A stretch of DNA of 64,000 nt, from the NCBI RefSeq assembly GCF_947654165.1, contig NZ_CANTKB010000009.1:62001-126000 (forward strand). The letters run 5' to 3'. The notes below the pieces were generated by a model. The model made no database searches. It was not told the DNA's origin and saw nothing but the letters and a program-made list of their open reading frames with translations. The DNA is from an uncultured Blautia sp. (GTDB lineage: Bacteria > Bacillota > Clostridia > Lachnospirales > Lachnospiraceae). Shown here piece by piece: positions 1 to 9,384 of this stretch. Both the position numbers and the translations under genes were made by a program. Numbering within the stretch: the first letter of the stretch is position 1; each line of letters starts with the position of its first letter.

Positions 1-287
1 AGCAATTTCGTCCACACGGATTATATCTGTTGGACGAGCCGGAAGCAGCATTGTCGCCCCAGAGACAATTAACACTGCTTATGGATATCCACGAGTGTGT
101 AAAAGAGGGCTCTCAATTTATCATTGTGACGCATTCTCCGATCTTACTGGGAATGCCGGGAGCCGGAATCCTGACTTTTGATGAAGGCAGATTGCACACA
201 TGTGCATACGAAGATACCAGCAGTTATCAGGTGATGGAACTATATATCAATAACCGGAAACAGCTTCTGAAAAAATTGCTGGAATAG
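1..287 (+). CDS. AAA-type ATPase, C-terminal part (5' end outside window)
   Basis: The gene is open from the window edge; the frame starts at base 3. The first residues read LYLLDEPEAALSPQRQ, a Walker B followed by a D-loop-like stretch typical of stand-alone ABC-like AAA ATPases (the SMC/RecF-like family often annotated as predicted ATPase). A later THSPILL segment is the switch-histidine motif of the same fold. About 95 residues are visible, ending in a basic helix. The Walker A half lies upstream, so substrate and role cannot be told. The TTG at base 30 encodes the Leu before Asp-Glu of Walker B and is not a start. Confidence 0.8.
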   Translation, partial: QFRPHGLYLLDEPEAALSPQRQLTLLMDIHECVKEGSQFIIVTHSPILLGMPGAGILTFDEGRLHTCAYEDTSSYQVMELYINNRKQLLKKLLE

Positions 288-312
288 GAAAAAGGAGCAG
301 ATAAATTATCTG

Positions 313-696
313 TTGTTTTCCGGTGAGGTTGCTGTGATTCCCTATCTGTTGAATATTGTCATGTTTCTTCCGCTTGGGTTTCTTGTACCGCTCATATGGA
401 AACAGATGGCGAATCTTATCCGCATATTGGAGCTTGGGCTGGGATTTTCCCTTTTTATCGAAATCAGCCAGCTATTGAATAACAGAAGTACGGATATTGA
501 TGATTTGCTGATGAATACCTTAGGGGCATTATCAGGCTATCTTTTGTACCGGATATGGACAAAGTGGACAGGTGGAAAAACACAGGTAGCTCAGACACCA
601 TTTGCAGAATTGCCGCTTTATATGGCGGTTGTCTTTGCTGGAAGATTTTTCTTTTTCAATGAGCAGGGATTTGCAGGACTGATTTATGGATTTTAA
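313..696 (+). CDS. VanZ-like membrane protein, N-terminally short
   Basis: The 127-residue protein carries the VanZ-like core: a first visible hydrophobic segment (NIVMFLPLGFLVPLIW, about residues 14-29), the conserved EISQLLNNRSTDIDDLLMN stretch near residues 58-75 that includes the D-x-DD motif, and two further hydrophobic stretches. VanZ-family proteins usually have an extra N-terminal membrane helix of about 30 residues, which is absent here. The frame is open upstream only to base 271 and has no ATG. The best start is TTG at 313, with GGAG at 294-297, a long spacing. It may be an N-terminally truncated relic or an unusually short member. VanZ family function is poorly defined; one member gives low-level teicoplanin resistance. 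Confidence 0.6.
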   Translation: MFSGEVAVIPYLLNIVMFLPLGFLVPLIWKQMANLIRILELGLGFSLFIEISQLLNNRSTDIDDLLMNTLGALSGYLLYRIWTKWTGGKTQVAQTPFAELPLYMAVVFAGRFFFFNEQGFAGLIYGF

Positions 697-737
697 GATT
701 TTCTGTTGGAGTTGTATCAGTTGATAAGGGGGATTAT

Positions 738-1511
738 ATGGCACTTAGAAAGAATGAGATACCGATTTTAGAGTACGATGACAGCCCATCTGCGGTTGTC
801 ATGCCGACACATGAAAATCTGGATATTCAGCTTCCTAAAAAGGCGGTATTTGCTTTTTTAGGAGATGTTATTGAGCAATATGCCAGTGCAGTAAACGCAG
901 AAAAAACAGCAGAATTTGTCTCCATTACAAAGAAATATCCGGTTTATACTATAGACTACAAAGGAGAAAAAATTTGTTTCTGTCAGGCACCGGTGGGTGC
1001 AGCAGCTTCTGTGCAGATTTTAGACTGGCTTATTGGATACGGAGTAGAAACGGTCATATCAGCAGGCTCCTGCGGTGTTCTGCAAAATCTGGAAGAAAAT
1101 GTATTTCTGGTTCCCAGGAAGGCATTGAGAGATGAAGGGACTTCTTATCACTACTTACCGCCCTCCAGATACATAGATTTGGACCCACGGGTATTATCTT
1201 CTATCGAGAAAACATTTCAGAAGCGGAATATCCCGTATCTGGAGTGTACGACCTGGACGACAGACGGATTTTACAGAGAAACCAGAGAAAAAGTTGCATA
1301 TAGAAGGCAGGAAGGCTGTATGACAGTGGAAATGGAATGTGCGGCTTTGGCAGCCTGTGCCAGCTTTCGGAAGATTGCTTTTGGTCAGATTTTATTTACA
1401 GCAGATACTCTGGCAAATATGGATGCTTACGATGAAAGAAACTGGGGAGGAGAATCTCTGGAACAAGCACTGTATCTCTGCTTCGATATCGCACATGAGA
1501 TTCTCCTATAA
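738..1511 (+). CDS. Nucleoside phosphorylase (PNP/UDP family)
   Basis: The 257-residue protein belongs to the PNP_UDP_1 phosphorylase family, which splits a nucleoside with phosphate into a free base and ribose-1-phosphate. Visible family features are the glycine-rich phosphate-site strand (ISAGSCGVL, about residues 110-118), the TTDGFYRET segment and the nucleoside-binding VEMECAALAA motif near residue 197, with Glu-Met-Glu contacting ribose. The extended N-terminus resembles uridine-phosphorylase-like members, but base specificity cannot be fixed by eye. The ATG at 738 follows an AAGGGGG ribosome site. The last codons overlap the end of the convergent transglutaminase gene by 6 bases, and a terminator follows at 1547. 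Confidence 0.85.
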   Translation: MALRKNEIPILEYDDSPSAVVMPTHENLDIQLPKKAVFAFLGDVIEQYASAVNAEKTAEFVSITKKYPVYTIDYKGEKICFCQAPVGAAASVQILDWLIGYGVETVISAGSCGVLQNLEENVFLVPRKALRDEGTSYHYLPPSRYIDLDPRVLSSIEKTFQKRNIPYLECTTWTTDGFYRETREKVAYRRQEGCMTVEMECAALAACASFRKIAFGQILFTADTLANMDAYDERNWGGESLEQALYLCFDIAHEILL

Positions 1512-3893
1512 GCCAAGCATAAATACATACCAGAACTGACGGAGGGAACTGCTGTTTTTCAGCAGTTTTTTTCGATAGATGCTGTAATGATGTCTCAGCT
1601 CCCTTATCTGAGATTTTGAGGGCTTTTCCTGTCCAAAAGCGAAGGCTTCGGCCTGCCGGTACAAGGTCAGAAAGAGCTCTTTTTCTGTTTCCGGCAGATT
1701 TTCCGTAAACAGTTGGAAAAATGCATGGTCAGAAAGTCCTGTGCAGGAGAGACCGTAAAGCTTTTCCCAAAGAGCAAGCAGGCTTCGGAAGATCGTCTCA
1801 AAACAATCGTAGGAAGAGACAGAGAAGTAGCCAAGGTGTTTTCTGAAGCAAAGAATTCTCCACAAAAGAAGACCGGCACAGAGGATCGAAAGTCCTGCTG
1901 TAATCGAAAAAATCACACGGAAAACGGAGAAAAGAGAGGCACCTATCTGGGCAGATACGCTCTCCTGCTTTGGGTCAGGAGCCTCTTGCGGAGTGTTTTT
2001 ATCAGTAGAAGGAAGGGGCTCTTCAGGGGTTGTTTCCGGTTCTTTTTCCAATGGTTCAGAAGCATCAGAAGCAGCCTCATCCTCTGGTGATTCTGGTGGG
2101 ATTTCCACAGATTCCTCTGAAATCCCGCCAGATGCGGGTGTCATTTCCACGGGAATCCAGCCGCCATTTCCTACATAAATTTCAGTCCAGGCATGTGCCT
2201 GCGAATCCATAATTTCACAGGCATACGAACCGTCTGGGCCAGAAGAAAGTTTCTGTGGGGCAACGGCATAACCGCTGACATAGCGGGCGGGAATCCCATA
2301 CATGCGGAATAAAAGAGTTCCTGCCGTGGCAAAATGTACGCAGAATCCCTTGTGCTGGCGGTATAGAAAGTCTTCTATTAATGTATTTCCAGAAGCAACC
2401 GGCTCCAGATTGAGGCTGTAGGATGCATGTTTCCAGAGAAATTGCTGGATTTCTGCTGCTGCCTGTCTTATTTCTTCGATAGAAGGATTGGTGCTCATGG
2501 TCTGGAAAACAGGGAGCTGCTGTATATCTTGATAGAGTGAGTCGGTCTCCGGTTGCTCAAAAGAGGTAAACTGGTTCTTCACATAAGCACGATACAGTTT
2601 TTCCATAGCAGACTCTTTGGAGGAGCATATGGGATCCTGTAATAGATCAGCATCGGAAAGAGACAGTGGAAGACCGGAGAACGTTGCTTTTTTTGAGAAT
2701 GTTTTTTCTACCCGATTGTCTTCCCCGGTTTCAAGAGAAGCCGGAATCTCAGCACCCCAGGGAAGATAGCTGTAGGAGGCAGGGAAGAAAGGGGTAAGAG
2801 ACATGGTTCCGGTGTTGTTTTGTCGGGCATTCTTTACTGCATGGTAAGGAAGATAGAATACCAGTTCTGCATTTTTGCTGGTGTTTTTTTTGTGCTGTAA
2901 AAAAGATTCCCAATCCTGGTCTTGGGCAGAAGTCCATTTCGCATTGGAGTAGGATCCTCCAATAAATCCTCTCAGAAAGACGGTTTCTTTTGGGAGAAAA
3001 TCGGAGGTAAAGCGAAACATAGTCTGTTGTTGATAAGCAGGTGCAGCATTACTCAGGCATTGTGTGGTTTCCCCTGTTTCATAAGAAAATCCGGTGTCAA
3101 CGACAGCCGTAGAATCAAGGAAGTCAGAGTGCATCATTAATTCGTTTACTTTTTGACGCAGAGGGGCTCTCCACTGAAAGAAAACAGGGGAGAGTTGGGG
3201 AACCAGCACAGAGGCACAGAAAATGTAGAGGAAAACAGCCATAACAGGAGTCAGGACAGTGGAAACACTCAAAGAGGTTTCCGTATCTGTCAATGTCCAG
3301 AAAAGGTAGGCTGCAACCAGAAACCCAAGGGAAGAAAACGTAGGGGCTTGGTTCATCATAAAAACGCATCCTGCAGGAAAAGTCAGAAGGAGCAGAATTA
3401 AGATTCTCCGGCGGAAACGTACAGCTTGGTAAAACAGCAGCAAAAAAACACAGGTCACCACAGGGAAAAAACTGCGGTAAGATGTTTTCTCATAGGGGGA
3501 AGAGGAGCCAGGATTCCGTCCGTAATTTTCCTCCAGAGCATGCTGTACAGTGTCGAGAAAAATCCTGCTTTCTTCCAGGATAGACACACGAAAAAGAAGT
3601 ACAGACAGAATGCAGAGGATAAGAAAAAGCCAGAATATAATCTGGTGGAGACGGCTTTCTTTCCAGACGGTCAGTATAGAAAACAGTAAAGAAAAAATCA
3701 GTATCCCAGGAAGGTAAAGACGAAAATTCCAGGGGATGGAAAGAATCTGAAGCAGCGAGAGGAGAAGACCCATAGCGGCTGAAAAAAACACCGGAAAAAT
3801 GCATACAAACAAGACTGTAACCGTGGGTATAGAATCAGAGGATCTATTGGTTTGTTTGAGCGAAAGTACCGTTTGTTTTCTGGTATTCATCAT
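1506..3893 (-). CDS. Transglutaminase-domain membrane protein (TgpA-like)
   Basis: The 795-residue protein has about five to six hydrophobic segments in the first 220 residues, then a long extracytoplasmic region with a transglutaminase core: the Cys box GFCVHFATAG near residue 517, the His box AHAWTEIY near 567 and WIPVEMTP near 581, where the usual Asp of the Cys-His-Asp triad reads as Glu, a variant often seen in this family. A Pro/Glu-rich linker (about 590-640) precedes a further membrane helix and a cytoplasmic tail, the TgpA plus DUF4129-like layout. It is the last gene of a moxR-DUF58-transglutaminase set, a widespread combination thought to act on envelope or secreted proteins. Its substrate is unknown. 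The ATG at 3893 follows AAGGAGA. Confidence 0.85.
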   Translation of the reverse strand: MMNTRKQTVLSLKQTNRSSDSIPTVTVLFVCIFPVFFSAAMGLLLSLLQILSIPWNFRLYLPGILIFSLLFSILTVWKESRLHQIIFWLFLILCILSVLLFRVSILEESRIFLDTVQHALEENYGRNPGSSSPYEKTSYRSFFPVVTCVFLLLFYQAVRFRRRILILLLLTFPAGCVFMMNQAPTFSSLGFLVAAYLFWTLTDTETSLSVSTVLTPVMAVFLYIFCASVLVPQLSPVFFQWRAPLRQKVNELMMHSDFLDSTAVVDTGFSYETGETTQCLSNAAPAYQQQTMFRFTSDFLPKETVFLRGFIGGSYSNAKWTSAQDQDWESFLQHKKNTSKNAELVFYLPYHAVKNARQNNTGTMSLTPFFPASYSYLPWGAEIPASLETGEDNRVEKTFSKKATFSGLPLSLSDADLLQDPICSSKESAMEKLYRAYVKNQFTSFEQPETDSLYQDIQQLPVFQTMSTNPSIEEIRQAAAEIQQFLWKHASYSLNLEPVASGNTLIEDFLYRQHKGFCVHFATAGTLLFRMYGIPARYVSGYAVAPQKLSSGPDGSYACEIMDSQAHAWTEIYVGNGGWIPVEMTPASGGISEESVEIPPESPEDEAASDASEPLEKEPETTPEEPLPSTDKNTPQEAPDPKQESVSAQIGASLFSVFRVIFSITAGLSILCAGLLLWRILCFRKHLGYFSVSSYDCFETIFRSLLALWEKLYGLSCTGLSDHAFFQLFTENLPETEKELFLTLYRQAEAFAFGQEKPSKSQIRELRHHYSIYRKKLLKNSSSLRQFWYVFMLGL
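1547..1572 (+). terminator. Rho-independent terminator after nucleoside phosphorylase
   Basis: AACTGCTG, a TTTT loop and CAGCAGTT form a clean stem followed by a T run. It lies 36 bases past the phosphorylase stop, inside the 3' coding end of the convergent minus-strand gene, so that gene's last residues encode one strand of the terminator. Confidence 0.8.
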
Positions 3894-3909
3894 ATGAGAG
3901 GTTCTCCTT

Positions 3910-4986
3910 TCAGACGGTAATAGTCATATCTTTTGTGCAGGCACAGGAAGTTTCGGATTCCCGTTGGAGAGTCAGGTCTGTGCTAAGGATCAGCCTTGTG
4001 TGAAAGGTATCACCAGGGTATTTTTTACTGTATAGTTCATATAGATCTCTGGCGGATTCATAAAAATCTTCATAGAGAAGAGCGTAGACACAGGCAGTGA
4101 GATCTTCTTCTGTGCGTATGGGACAGAGTATAAGCGTATCTTCTTTCTGGTCAAACCAGATGACAAAATGTCTGCATTTTGCTTCCAGAAGAGCAAAAGA
4201 CAGAGAAACGGTATAGTCCCAAAACTGGCTTATGGAAGAAGCAGCATGTTGTCCATGGAGCATTTGAAGTTGTAAAAACAAAAGAACAGGGAAACCATCA
4301 GGTTTTCCCATATCACGAACCAGCAGGGAGTCGGTTCGTGCACTTAATTTCCAGTGAATCTGTCTTACCCGGTCACCGGGAAGAAACTCCCGGATATCAT
4401 TCATAGGGTGAAAAGCCATTCCGGGGACCAGATCCTCAAAACCTTCGCTTTCTGCCGGAAAATATCGGGTGGTTTCTGTTACCTGAGTATCCAGAGGAAA
4501 TGGTTCAGGATAAAAAAGAGCTTCACATTGAAGTGTTTTCCTGTAGGGAAAGCAGATCAGATGAAAAGGACTGTAAAATCTTACAGCATGGGTTTCCAGG
4601 TAAAACCTGCCGCATAAAATACTGTGAACTTCCAGTTCCACAGAAGATGTTTTCAGCGGCGGGATAGAAAAATACACAGGAACAGAACGTACGAGATGTT
4701 TCTGACTGTCTTTTAAAAGAATCTTCATAGAAGCCTGCTGTATAGCATGTTTTCCTGTGTTTTTGATGGTGATCCGAAGATATCCGGTCCCTTTTTGAGA
4801 AGACTCTAACACTACTTCCGGAAACTGGATCTGAATATGAGAAACTTCATAAAGAAGATGCAGGATTCCAGACAGGATGCCGAAAGCAAGAAGGAGCATC
4901 ACTGCAAAAGCAGAGCTGCTTTGATAAAGTATGGTAAGATAGAGAAGCAGCAGAAAAAAACAGGAAGTAGTTAGGTTACAGAGCAT
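3910..4986 (-). CDS. DUF58 domain protein
   Basis: The 358-residue protein has two N-terminal membrane helices (first 45 residues), then a beta-rich region and the diagnostic DUF58 motif: DIREFLPGDRVRQIHWKLSA near residues 200-220, continuing SARTDSLLVRDMGKPDG. The family has a von Willebrand A-like fold and is nearly always encoded next to MoxR ATPases. The start ATG at 4986 is preceded by GGAGA. Only a few bases separate it from moxR upstream and the transglutaminase gene downstream, so the three are probably co-transcribed. The proposed role, from context, is an adaptor between the MoxR chaperone and a membrane or secreted client. Confidence 0.9.
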   Translation of the reverse strand: MLCNLTTSCFFLLLLYLTILYQSSSAFAVMLLLAFGILSGILHLLYEVSHIQIQFPEVVLESSQKGTGYLRITIKNTGKHAIQQASMKILLKDSQKHLVRSVPVYFSIPPLKTSSVELEVHSILCGRFYLETHAVRFYSPFHLICFPYRKTLQCEALFYPEPFPLDTQVTETTRYFPAESEGFEDLVPGMAFHPMNDIREFLPGDRVRQIHWKLSARTDSLLVRDMGKPDGFPVLLFLQLQMLHGQHAASSISQFWDYTVSLSFALLEAKCRHFVIWFDQKEDTLILCPIRTEEDLTACVYALLYEDFYESARDLYELYSKKYPGDTFHTRLILSTDLTLQRESETSCACTKDMTITV

Positions 4987-4989
4987 GAT

Positions 4990-5949
4990 CTATTCTCCTT
5001 TATCACGTTTGCGAACTGATGGAACAGGGGTGTTTTTTATAATTTCGTCCAGTATGGACCGGGTGTTCACATGACTGATCCTGGCCTTGGAATTCAGACA
5101 TATTCTGTGGAGACAGACATCGGGAAAAACCTTTTCCACGTCTTGAGGGACCACATAGCTTCGTCCTGCGAGATAAGCACTTGCCTGAGCCATATGGGTA
5201 AGTGCAAGGGTTCCTCTCGGACTGATTCCAAGTTCGATCAGTGGATGCATTCTGGTGGCTTGTATCAGACTGCAGATATAATGATATATGCGGTCGTGAA
5301 TGAAAATATAGCTGCATTCTTCCTGGAGCGTGAGAAGCTGGCTGGCTTCCAGCACAGGTTCCAGAGTTTCCAGGGGATTGCTGGCAATCCGCCCCTTTAA
5401 AATGGCAATTTCTTCCTCTATGTCAGGGTATCCGAGACTGAGACAGATGGTAAAACGGTCAAGCTGGGATTGAGGAAGGAGCTGAGTTCCGGCAGAACCG
5501 GCAGGATTCTGAGTGGCAATGACGATAAAAGGCTTTGGCAGTGCATGCGTGACTCCGTCCACGCTGATCTGACCCTCTTCCATTACTTCCAGAAGGGCAG
5601 ACTGGGTCTTAGGAGAGGTACGATTTATCTCGTCTCCGAGAAAAAGATTGCACATCAGAGCACCAGGCTGATAATAAAACTTGTTGGTTTCCTTTCTATA
5701 CATCGTAAAACCAGTCAGGTCTGCCGGGAGAACATCCGGTGTAAAAGTAAGACGTTTTTCCTTTAAATGCAATGCTTTAGAAAAAGCAAGAGCCATGGTG
5801 GTCTTCCCCACACCCGGGATATCTTCCAGGAGAATATGCCCGGAACTTAAAATTGCCATCATGATTTTTTCAATAGCCTCTTGTTTGCCGATCACTGCTT
5901 TTTGCACTTCTTGGATTACCTGGTGAGCCAGTTGACTGTGTAAATTCAT
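4990..5949 (-). CDS. MoxR-family AAA+ ATPase
   Basis: The 319-residue MoxR AAA+ ATPase has a Walker A (DIPGVGKTTMA, about residues 43-53), the LFLGDEINRTSPKTQSALLE Walker B/sensor region near residue 107 and an ATQNP sensor 1. The ATG at 5949 is chosen over the longer in-frame reading from 6033 because AGGAGG sits at 5953-5958 and the extra 28 residues are low-complexity AT-rich sequence. MoxR proteins act as chaperone-like ATPases for maturation of VWA-domain partners. It is the promoter-proximal gene of the three-gene operon. Confidence 0.92.
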   Translation of the reverse strand: MNLHSQLAHQVIQEVQKAVIGKQEAIEKIMMAILSSGHILLEDIPGVGKTTMALAFSKALHLKEKRLTFTPDVLPADLTGFTMYRKETNKFYYQPGALMCNLFLGDEINRTSPKTQSALLEVMEEGQISVDGVTHALPKPFIVIATQNPAGSAGTQLLPQSQLDRFTICLSLGYPDIEEEIAILKGRIASNPLETLEPVLEASQLLTLQEECSYIFIHDRIYHYICSLIQATRMHPLIELGISPRGTLALTHMAQASAYLAGRSYVVPQDVEKVFPDVCLHRICLNSKARISHVNTRSILDEIIKNTPVPSVRKRDKGE

Positions 5950-6004
5950 AGAACCTCCTGAAAATTCGAAAATAAAAAATAAATAAAATAAATAGTCTGA
6001 AATT

Positions 6005-6033
6005 ATTATAATATAAAATAAAATGAGAGGCAA
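6005..6033 (-). promoter_or_regulatory. Predicted sigma-A promoter of moxR operon
   Basis: Read on the minus strand, TTGCCT (6028-6033) and TATAAT (6005-6010) are separated by 17 bases. The site lies 56 bases upstream of the moxR start in the AT-rich divergent intergenic region. Confidence 0.6.
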
Positions 6034-6043
6034 TGAAAAAATG

Positions 6044-6072
6044 TTGACAAATTAGGATGTGCAAGATATGAT
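6044..6072 (+). promoter_or_regulatory. Predicted sigma-A promoter of DAHP synthase
   Basis: TTGACA (6044-6049), a 17-base spacer and TATGAT (6067-6072), followed by AAGGAGG at 6084-6090 and ATG at 6099. This implies a leader of only about 20 bases, too short for a riboswitch or attenuator. Confidence 0.75.
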
Positions 6073-6098
6073 TAGCCTGAATTAAGGAGGACGAGACC

Positions 6099-7112
6099 AT
6101 GATTTTAGTGTTAAAACAAGGCGCAGACGAAAAAAAAGTAGAGGAATTGAAACAGCAGCTTATGGCACAGGGCCTGAAATTACACCTGTCAGAGGGAATC
6201 AATACCTCACTTATCGGTCTGATCGGAGATACCACCGAAGTCAGCGAAGACTGGCTCAATGCGTTGGATGTAATTGAATCTGTAAAAAGAATTAAAGAAC
6301 CATATAAAAAAGCAAGTAAAAAGATGCATCCCCTGCCGTCTGTTTTTGATATTCAGGGAAGAAAAATCGGCGGAGAATATTTTCAGGTGATCGCCGGTCC
6401 CTGCTCTATTGAAACAAGAGAACAGATGACCGAAGTGGCACATCAGGTAAAAAGTGCAGGAGCCGGTTTCCTGAGGGGCGGTGCATTTAAGCCGAGAACT
6501 TCTCCCTACGCATTTCAGGGACTGGAGGATGAAGGGCTGAAAATGCTTCTGGAAGCAAAGAAGGAGACAGGACTTCCTATTGTAACGGAAATCATGAGTG
6601 CAGAACATCTGCCTTTGTTTGAAGAGGTAGATGTGATTCAGGTGGGAACCAGAAATATGCAGAATTTTCAGCTTTTGAAAGAACTTGGAAAAATAAGAAA
6701 GCCTATTTTATTAAAACGAGGTATGGCAAATACCTTGGAAGAACTGCTCATGAGTGCAGAGTATATTATGGCAGGAGGAAATGAGCAGGTGATCCTCTGT
6801 GAGAGAGGAATCCGTACATTTGAGACATCTATGAGAAATACCTTGGATATTTCTGCTATTCCTATGCTGAAGTCTAAGACACACCTTCCGGTCATTGTGG
6901 ATCCAAGCCATGCGGCAGGAATCCGGTTTATGGTAGAGCCTCTTACCATGGCGGCCATTGCAGCAGGAGCAGACGGCGTGATGATTGAAGTACATAACAA
7001 TCCTGAAAAGGCATTATGTGACGGAAAACAGTCCCTGACACCGGACAGTTTCCGGGAAATCATGGGAAAAGTAAAGAAAACAACCGAATTTTTCGGAAAG
7101 AAATGGAGTTAA
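6099..7112 (+). CDS. aroF: 3-deoxy-7-phosphoheptulonate synthase (DAHP synthase)
   Basis: The 337-residue enzyme condenses phosphoenolpyruvate and erythrose-4-phosphate, the entry step of the shikimate pathway. It is of the type I-beta form with a ferredoxin-like regulatory N-terminal domain (about residues 1-75) followed by the catalytic barrel. Family landmarks visible are GPCSIE (about 102-107), LRGGAFKPRTSPYAFQG (about 124-140), KRGM (about 207), the VDPSHA segment (about 268) and GVMIEVH (about 295). The N-terminal domain suggests feedback control, but which aromatic amino acid acts cannot be read from sequence. It has its own consensus promoter. topB starts 4 bases after its stop, so the two are probably transcribed together. 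Confidence 0.95.
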   Translation: MILVLKQGADEKKVEELKQQLMAQGLKLHLSEGINTSLIGLIGDTTEVSEDWLNALDVIESVKRIKEPYKKASKKMHPLPSVFDIQGRKIGGEYFQVIAGPCSIETREQMTEVAHQVKSAGAGFLRGGAFKPRTSPYAFQGLEDEGLKMLLEAKKETGLPIVTEIMSAEHLPLFEEVDVIQVGTRNMQNFQLLKELGKIRKPILLKRGMANTLEELLMSAEYIMAGGNEQVILCERGIRTFETSMRNTLDISAIPMLKSKTHLPVIVDPSHAAGIRFMVEPLTMAAIAAGADGVMIEVHNNPEKALCDGKQSLTPDSFREIMGKVKKTTEFFGKKWS

Positions 7113-7116
7113 TTGC

Positions 7117-9297
7117 ATGAAATCTGTTGTGTTAGCAGAGAAACCTTCGGTGGCAAGAGACATTGCCAGGGTGCTGAAATGCAGCAAAAAGCTAAACGGT
7201 GCCCTGGAAGGTGAAAAGTATATCGTTACCTGGGCACTGGGGCATCTGGTCACCCTGGCAGATCCGGAGGAATATGACCAGAAATATAAAGAATGGAAGA
7301 TGGAGGATCTTCCTATGCTGCCGGAGCATATGGATCTGGTCGTGATTCGTCAGACAGGCAAACAGTACCAGGCAGTAAAGACGCAGTTATATAGAAAAGA
7401 CGTAGGCGAGGTTATCATCGCTACAGATGCCGGAAGAGAAGGGGAACTGGTTGCGAGATGGATTCTGGCAAAAGCAAGGTGTGCAAAACCAATCAAACGA
7501 TTGTGGATATCTTCGGTCACAGACAAAGCGATTCGGGATGGGTTTGCCCATTTAAAGGACGGAAGAACTTATGATCCTCTGTACGATGCCGCAGTTTCCA
7601 GAGCAGAGGCAGACTGGCTTGTAGGGATCAATGCCACCAGAGCACTGACCTGTAAATACAATGCCCAGTTATCCTGCGGAAGAGTTCAGACACCGACTTT
7701 GGCAATGATAGCAGCCAGAGAAGAAGAAATACGAAATTTTAAGCCGCAGGAGTATTATGGTCTGACCCTCCAGGCCGGAAAGAACCGATGGATCTGGCAG
7801 GACGGGAAAAGCGGCAGTGCCCGCTCCTTTAATAAAGAACGAATGGAAGCAGTCAAAGCGGCAGCCGGAAACGGAATTCTTACGGTGACAGCGGTAGAAA
7901 AAAGCAGAAAAACCACCCTGTCACCGGGACTTTATGATCTGACAGAACTTCAGAGAGAGGCGAATCAGAGGTTTGGATTTTCTGCAAAAGAGACATTGAA
8001 CATTATGCAGCGTCTCTATGAAAATCACAAGGTTCTGACATATCCGAGAACAGATTCCAGATATATCGGAACAGACGTTGTTCCTACCATCAGGGAACGT
8101 CTGAAAGCCTGTGCGGTTGGGCCTTATCGAAAGATGGCAGGAGCTTTGTCCATGAAACCTGTGAAGGCAAATAAATCTTTTGTAGATGATAAGAAAGTCA
8201 GTGATCATCACGCAATTATTCCAACAGAACAATTTGTTTCGTTAGAGCATATGACCAACGAGGAACGGAAAATTTACGATCTGGTGGTACGGAGATTTTT
8301 CAGCGTGCTGTATCCGCCCTTTGAGTATGAACAGACGTTGATGAGAGGAGAAGCCGGAGGCGAAACCTTCACAGCAAAAGGAAGAATCGTAAAAAGCCTG
8401 GGATGGAAAGAAGTGTACCAGCAGGAAGATCAGGAACAGGAAGAAGAATTTCAGAATCTTTCAGATGCAGAGCAGGGCAGCCATTTCCATATTGATCGGA
8501 TTGATATGACTCAGGGAAAGACAAAACCGCCGGCACCGTTTAATGAGGCTACTTTGCTATCCGCAATGGAAAATCCCGTAAAATACATGGAGAGCAAAGA
8601 TGCAAAGGCGGTGAAAACGCTGGGAGAGACGGGAGGTCTCGGAACTGTTGCCACAAGGGCTGATATTATTGAAAAACTGTTCAGTACCTTCCTGATGGAA
8701 AAACGTGGAAAGGATATTTATATTACATCCAAGGCAAAACAGTTGCTGGAACTGGTTCCGGAAGATCTAAAGAAGCCGGAATTAACAGCAGACTGGGAAA
8801 TGAAACTTTCTAAAATTGCGGAAGGTAAGCTGAAAAAAGAAGCATTTTTAGAAGATATTCGTACCTACACAGAGGAAATCATCCAGGAGATCAAGACCAG
8901 CGGAGGAACCTTCCGTCATGAAAATCTCACCAATACCAAATGTCTGGTTTGTGGAAAAAGGATGTTGGCTGTAAATGGGAAAAACAGCAAAATGCTGGTA
9001 TGTCAGGACAGGGAATGTGGGCACAGAGAAACGATTTCCCGCGTTACCAATGCCAGATGCCCGAATTGTCATCGAAAGATGGAATTGTATGTGAAAGGCA
9101 AAGAAGATACCTTTATCTGCCAGACTTGTGGCTATAAAGAAAAATTATCCAGTTTCCAGCAGAGAAGAGCGAAAGAGGGAGCAGGGGTAAGCAAAAAAGA
9201 TGTACAGAGATATCTGAACAAGCAGAAAAAAGAGGCGAATGAACCTCTGAACAATGCTTTTGCAGATGCCCTGGCAAAATTGAACTTAAAAGAATAA
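7117..9297 (+). CDS. topB: DNA topoisomerase III
   Basis: This 726-residue type IA topoisomerase opens with the TOPRIM motif VLAEKPSVARDIA and carries the ATDAGREGELVAR TOPRIM acidic segment near residue 105. The active-site Tyr region reads LTYPRTDSRYI at about residues 307-317. A C-terminal region (about 608-672) has paired Cys motifs (CLVCGKR, CQDRECGH, CPNCHRK, CQTCGYK), which are zinc-ribbon-like DNA-binding modules. TopB relaxes negative supercoils and decatenates DNA. The start is 4 bases after aroF with only a weak GGAG site, consistent with coupled translation. A strong terminator follows. Confidence 0.95.
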   Translation: MKSVVLAEKPSVARDIARVLKCSKKLNGALEGEKYIVTWALGHLVTLADPEEYDQKYKEWKMEDLPMLPEHMDLVVIRQTGKQYQAVKTQLYRKDVGEVIIATDAGREGELVARWILAKARCAKPIKRLWISSVTDKAIRDGFAHLKDGRTYDPLYDAAVSRAEADWLVGINATRALTCKYNAQLSCGRVQTPTLAMIAAREEEIRNFKPQEYYGLTLQAGKNRWIWQDGKSGSARSFNKERMEAVKAAAGNGILTVTAVEKSRKTTLSPGLYDLTELQREANQRFGFSAKETLNIMQRLYENHKVLTYPRTDSRYIGTDVVPTIRERLKACAVGPYRKMAGALSMKPVKANKSFVDDKKVSDHHAIIPTEQFVSLEHMTNEERKIYDLVVRRFFSVLYPPFEYEQTLMRGEAGGETFTAKGRIVKSLGWKEVYQQEDQEQEEEFQNLSDAEQGSHFHIDRIDMTQGKTKPPAPFNEATLLSAMENPVKYMESKDAKAVKTLGETGGLGTVATRADIIEKLFSTFLMEKRGKDIYITSKAKQLLELVPEDLKKPELTADWEMKLSKIAEGKLKKEAFLEDIRTYTEEIIQEIKTSGGTFRHENLTNTKCLVCGKRMLAVNGKNSKMLVCQDRECGHRETISRVTNARCPNCHRKMELYVKGKEDTFICQTCGYKEKLSSFQQRRAKEGAGVSKKDVQRYLNKQKKEANEPLNNAFADALAKLNLKE

Positions 9298-9313
9298 GAG
9301 GATCTTAGAAAAC

Positions 9314-9359
9314 GTTCTGCAGGACAGACAGAGAGGTGTCTGTTTTGCAGAACTTTTTT
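9314..9359 (+). terminator. Strong rho-independent terminator after topB
   Basis: GTTCTGCA and ACAGACA on the 5' side pair with TGTCTGT and TGCAGAAC on the 3' side with a small internal bulge, followed by a run of seven Ts. Confidence 0.85.
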
Positions 9360-9384
9360 AATAATTTCTTTAGAAAAAAGTAAC

